This document shows, one piece after another, positions 63,801 through 64,000 of a stretch of DNA of 64,000 bases (position 1 is the first letter of the stretch; each line of letters starts with the position of its first letter). Made by a program: the position numbers and the translations under genes. Below the pieces are notes generated by a model. It had not been told where the DNA came from. It did not search any database and saw nothing but the letters and a program-made list of their open reading frames with translations. This DNA is from Fibrobacter sp. UWH6. GTDB taxonomy: Bacteria > Fibrobacterota > Fibrobacteria > Fibrobacterales > Fibrobacteraceae. The DNA lies in NCBI RefSeq assembly GCF_900142465.1, contig NZ_FRAX01000004.1, positions 1 through 64,000 on the forward strand, in the 5' to 3' direction.

Positions 63801-64000
63801 TGGCGCCGTACACAAACAGCGAAACATCCTCGGCCTTATTAGAAAGAACCAGGTCCGGGTCCTCGTTCTGGCGGGAAATCCCCATCCAGTGGTGCCAGAG
63901 GGTGTCCTTTACGGCCCAGTCGTAGCCCAGGGCGTCGGAATGATAGCTCTGGACGTTCTCCGGAGAAAGCTCGGGGCCCGTTTCCTGGGCGGTCTCCAGC
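60802..64000 (-). CDS. TPR - DUF3857 - transglutaminase-like protein (5' end beyond window)
   Basis: At least 1066 codons are visible. The frame continues without a stop from the Met at 63885 to the window edge (LGYDWAVKDTLWHHWM), so the true start is outside. In order: an N-terminal region, TPR repeats (about 160-430 of the visible part, e.g. LYLINCGFVYQMKELYGPGI, EYVINLSDALWGLGQRNQSL), a DUF3857 domain, a transglutaminase-like core and a C-terminal beta domain. The catalytic triad is visible: Cys in HRGDCKDMALLLKEML, His in FNHMILYIP and Asp in WVDATDK. Related proteins are periplasmic; the substrate is unknown. Confidence 0.85.
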   Translation of the reverse strand, partial: LETAQETGPELSPENVQSYHSDALGYDWAVKDTLWHHWMGISRQNEDPDLVLSNKAEDVSLFVYGAMIPQDEVSQQDLFKVLLVRLGVDPGNPTLDVQRQKIKDADGNILYAQDFTLTHTVNKFDFYYTGRYIYNEGRGILIVSWTQGINKGKYSKLMDRAVEGLTMGAAPAADASAEAAKKQAKFNAAIMSQVGLLRLLENQPLVALSYFERANKMDPEEPLYLINCGFVYQMKELYGPGISHFESQKELVRKNGKLLSILGEMYEALFDYGRARECAEGALRYTPNNPEYVINLSDALWGLGQRNQSLIVVQRLYDTQPSSRLGVYLAKTYMGLDQYAEAVDVLYGVRGRFGMSVELGTALMDALMFLGRYEEARAISEETLAKDRNDYKIWTTQGKILFYSRNYREAEKSLTKALSLRPDNEDAKSFLSATKAFLGKADNRTLQKPITPVEDRTSDLKKLLRPEAKAEAVDGDFPAVVHYNKHALKADKGASDKGFAWTRTEEMLMEILDVRGAAIYRELTFDFLPGFDRIYINALEVYDSNMKLKQKASLNGAYITYATEVGGGNESQTAHFPLTDLEPGDFVYMQYSRTNIENKGMIPYTNFISSKDVPVGESVFRIYADKDRFVTEEYGPLERQEIKGGMEWKINSPVVIRKELYMPVYRDFGAGVMLTGKQEWASVGEDYQNLIKHQFKQAVSVREKAFEVKGSKANDNAVKAIVNFVRRDIRYRDIRFGGHSLIPQTAESTLKQHRGDCKDMALLLKEMLQSIGVKSYLTAIHLTEEGFEQLPTIQQFNHMILYIPKQGNISEMWVDATDKTGNDRPVPLDMEGKVALIIDDDSSRVVTTPILEDNQEHQISVDHRLFIGNDGACEFRDSVALAGKFGSVMRNRFYGRDVKEQEKLMEDFLASGIPDVSIGNIKIENLTEFNKPLVLVVTYASKGYFGQGGSELKGRFPNVWERSLFKLPKVSKRHHPIRMPHETLFSYSLNVKAAGGREVAVNGPKALTRAPDYVSYEKGCAEGTNAQNCIKWTTFALYADPSEYEKIREEWTYLLSETSPMIMVK

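Noticed and set aside
60802..63885. Gene start at the Met at 63885
   Set aside because: The same frame stays open with coherent coding sequence to the window edge, so this Met is internal.

Overview
This window looks like chromosomal DNA of a Fibrobacter-type bacterium (phylum Fibrobacterota). The clearest sign is a decayed gene at 14203-15103 encoding a Ser-rich lipoprotein linker followed by the Fibrobacter succinogenes major paralogous domain (xxYKTVxIGxQTWMAxNLNY). A STAS-kinase fusion at 23521-24753 also resembles what I remember as a Fibrobacter paralogous family. Other support is strong use of AAG for lysine, matched by three identical tRNA-Lys(CUU) genes, Ala/Lys-rich C-terminal tails on envelope proteins, and a Gram-negative envelope repertoire.

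Layout. 1-600: low-complexity tandem repeat beyond the rpsD terminator. 658-1374: rpsD with its own promoter and a leader that folds as two hairpins joined by a kissing helix over the ribosome-binding site. 1606-8715: surface-glycan cluster with an FdtA-type ketoisomerase, FdtB-type aminotransferase, acyltransferase, Wzx-like flippase and glycosyltransferases. 8851-9967: two small membrane-anchored proteins. 10176-14051: purL. 14203-16745: lipoprotein pseudogene, barrel protein and a stand-alone HEAGH peptidase domain. 17007-20052: leuB, xerD and a tRNA-Lys triplication. 20201-26956: nucleotidyltransferase, YqgF, a GGDEF protein, nitroreductase, STAS-kinase, carbonic anhydrase and purB. 26956-27431: repeats only. 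27525-34818: iron alcohol dehydrogenase, YunG-like protein, NERD-helicase, dapB, a lone YejB-like permease, AmgK-like kinase and an EIIA domain. 34894-36686: metal-responsive ArsR repressor and efflux permease sharing one operator sequence. 36677-42372: second surface-polysaccharide cluster. 42347-49759: MauE/DoxX protein, thiC, a FIST-GGDEF-HD-GYP protein and ilvD. 49905-50562: a complete type III toxin-antitoxin locus. 50593-53989: THUMP methyltransferase and an EAL protein. 54108-59307: O-acylation module (MBOAT plus two SGNH proteins). 59441-64000: hisS and a TPR/DUF3857/transglutaminase protein that runs off the window.

The most interesting system is the type III toxin-antitoxin locus: a TTGACA/TATATT promoter, two 51-nt RNA repeats that can each form an H-type pseudoknot, an intrinsic terminator and then a 151-residue ToxN/TenpN-like toxin. 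Next come the rpsD leader, the shared GTTGAA-N6-TTCAAC operators of the metal module, and a recurrent TATATT box 6-8 nt ahead of start codons that suggests leaderless transcripts. Three proteins make or break cyclic di-GMP, and several families of palindromic or simple intergenic repeats occur, one of them inserted in frame into a methyltransferase gene.

All functional assignments rest on reading the sequence and on memory of protein families; no database search was run.
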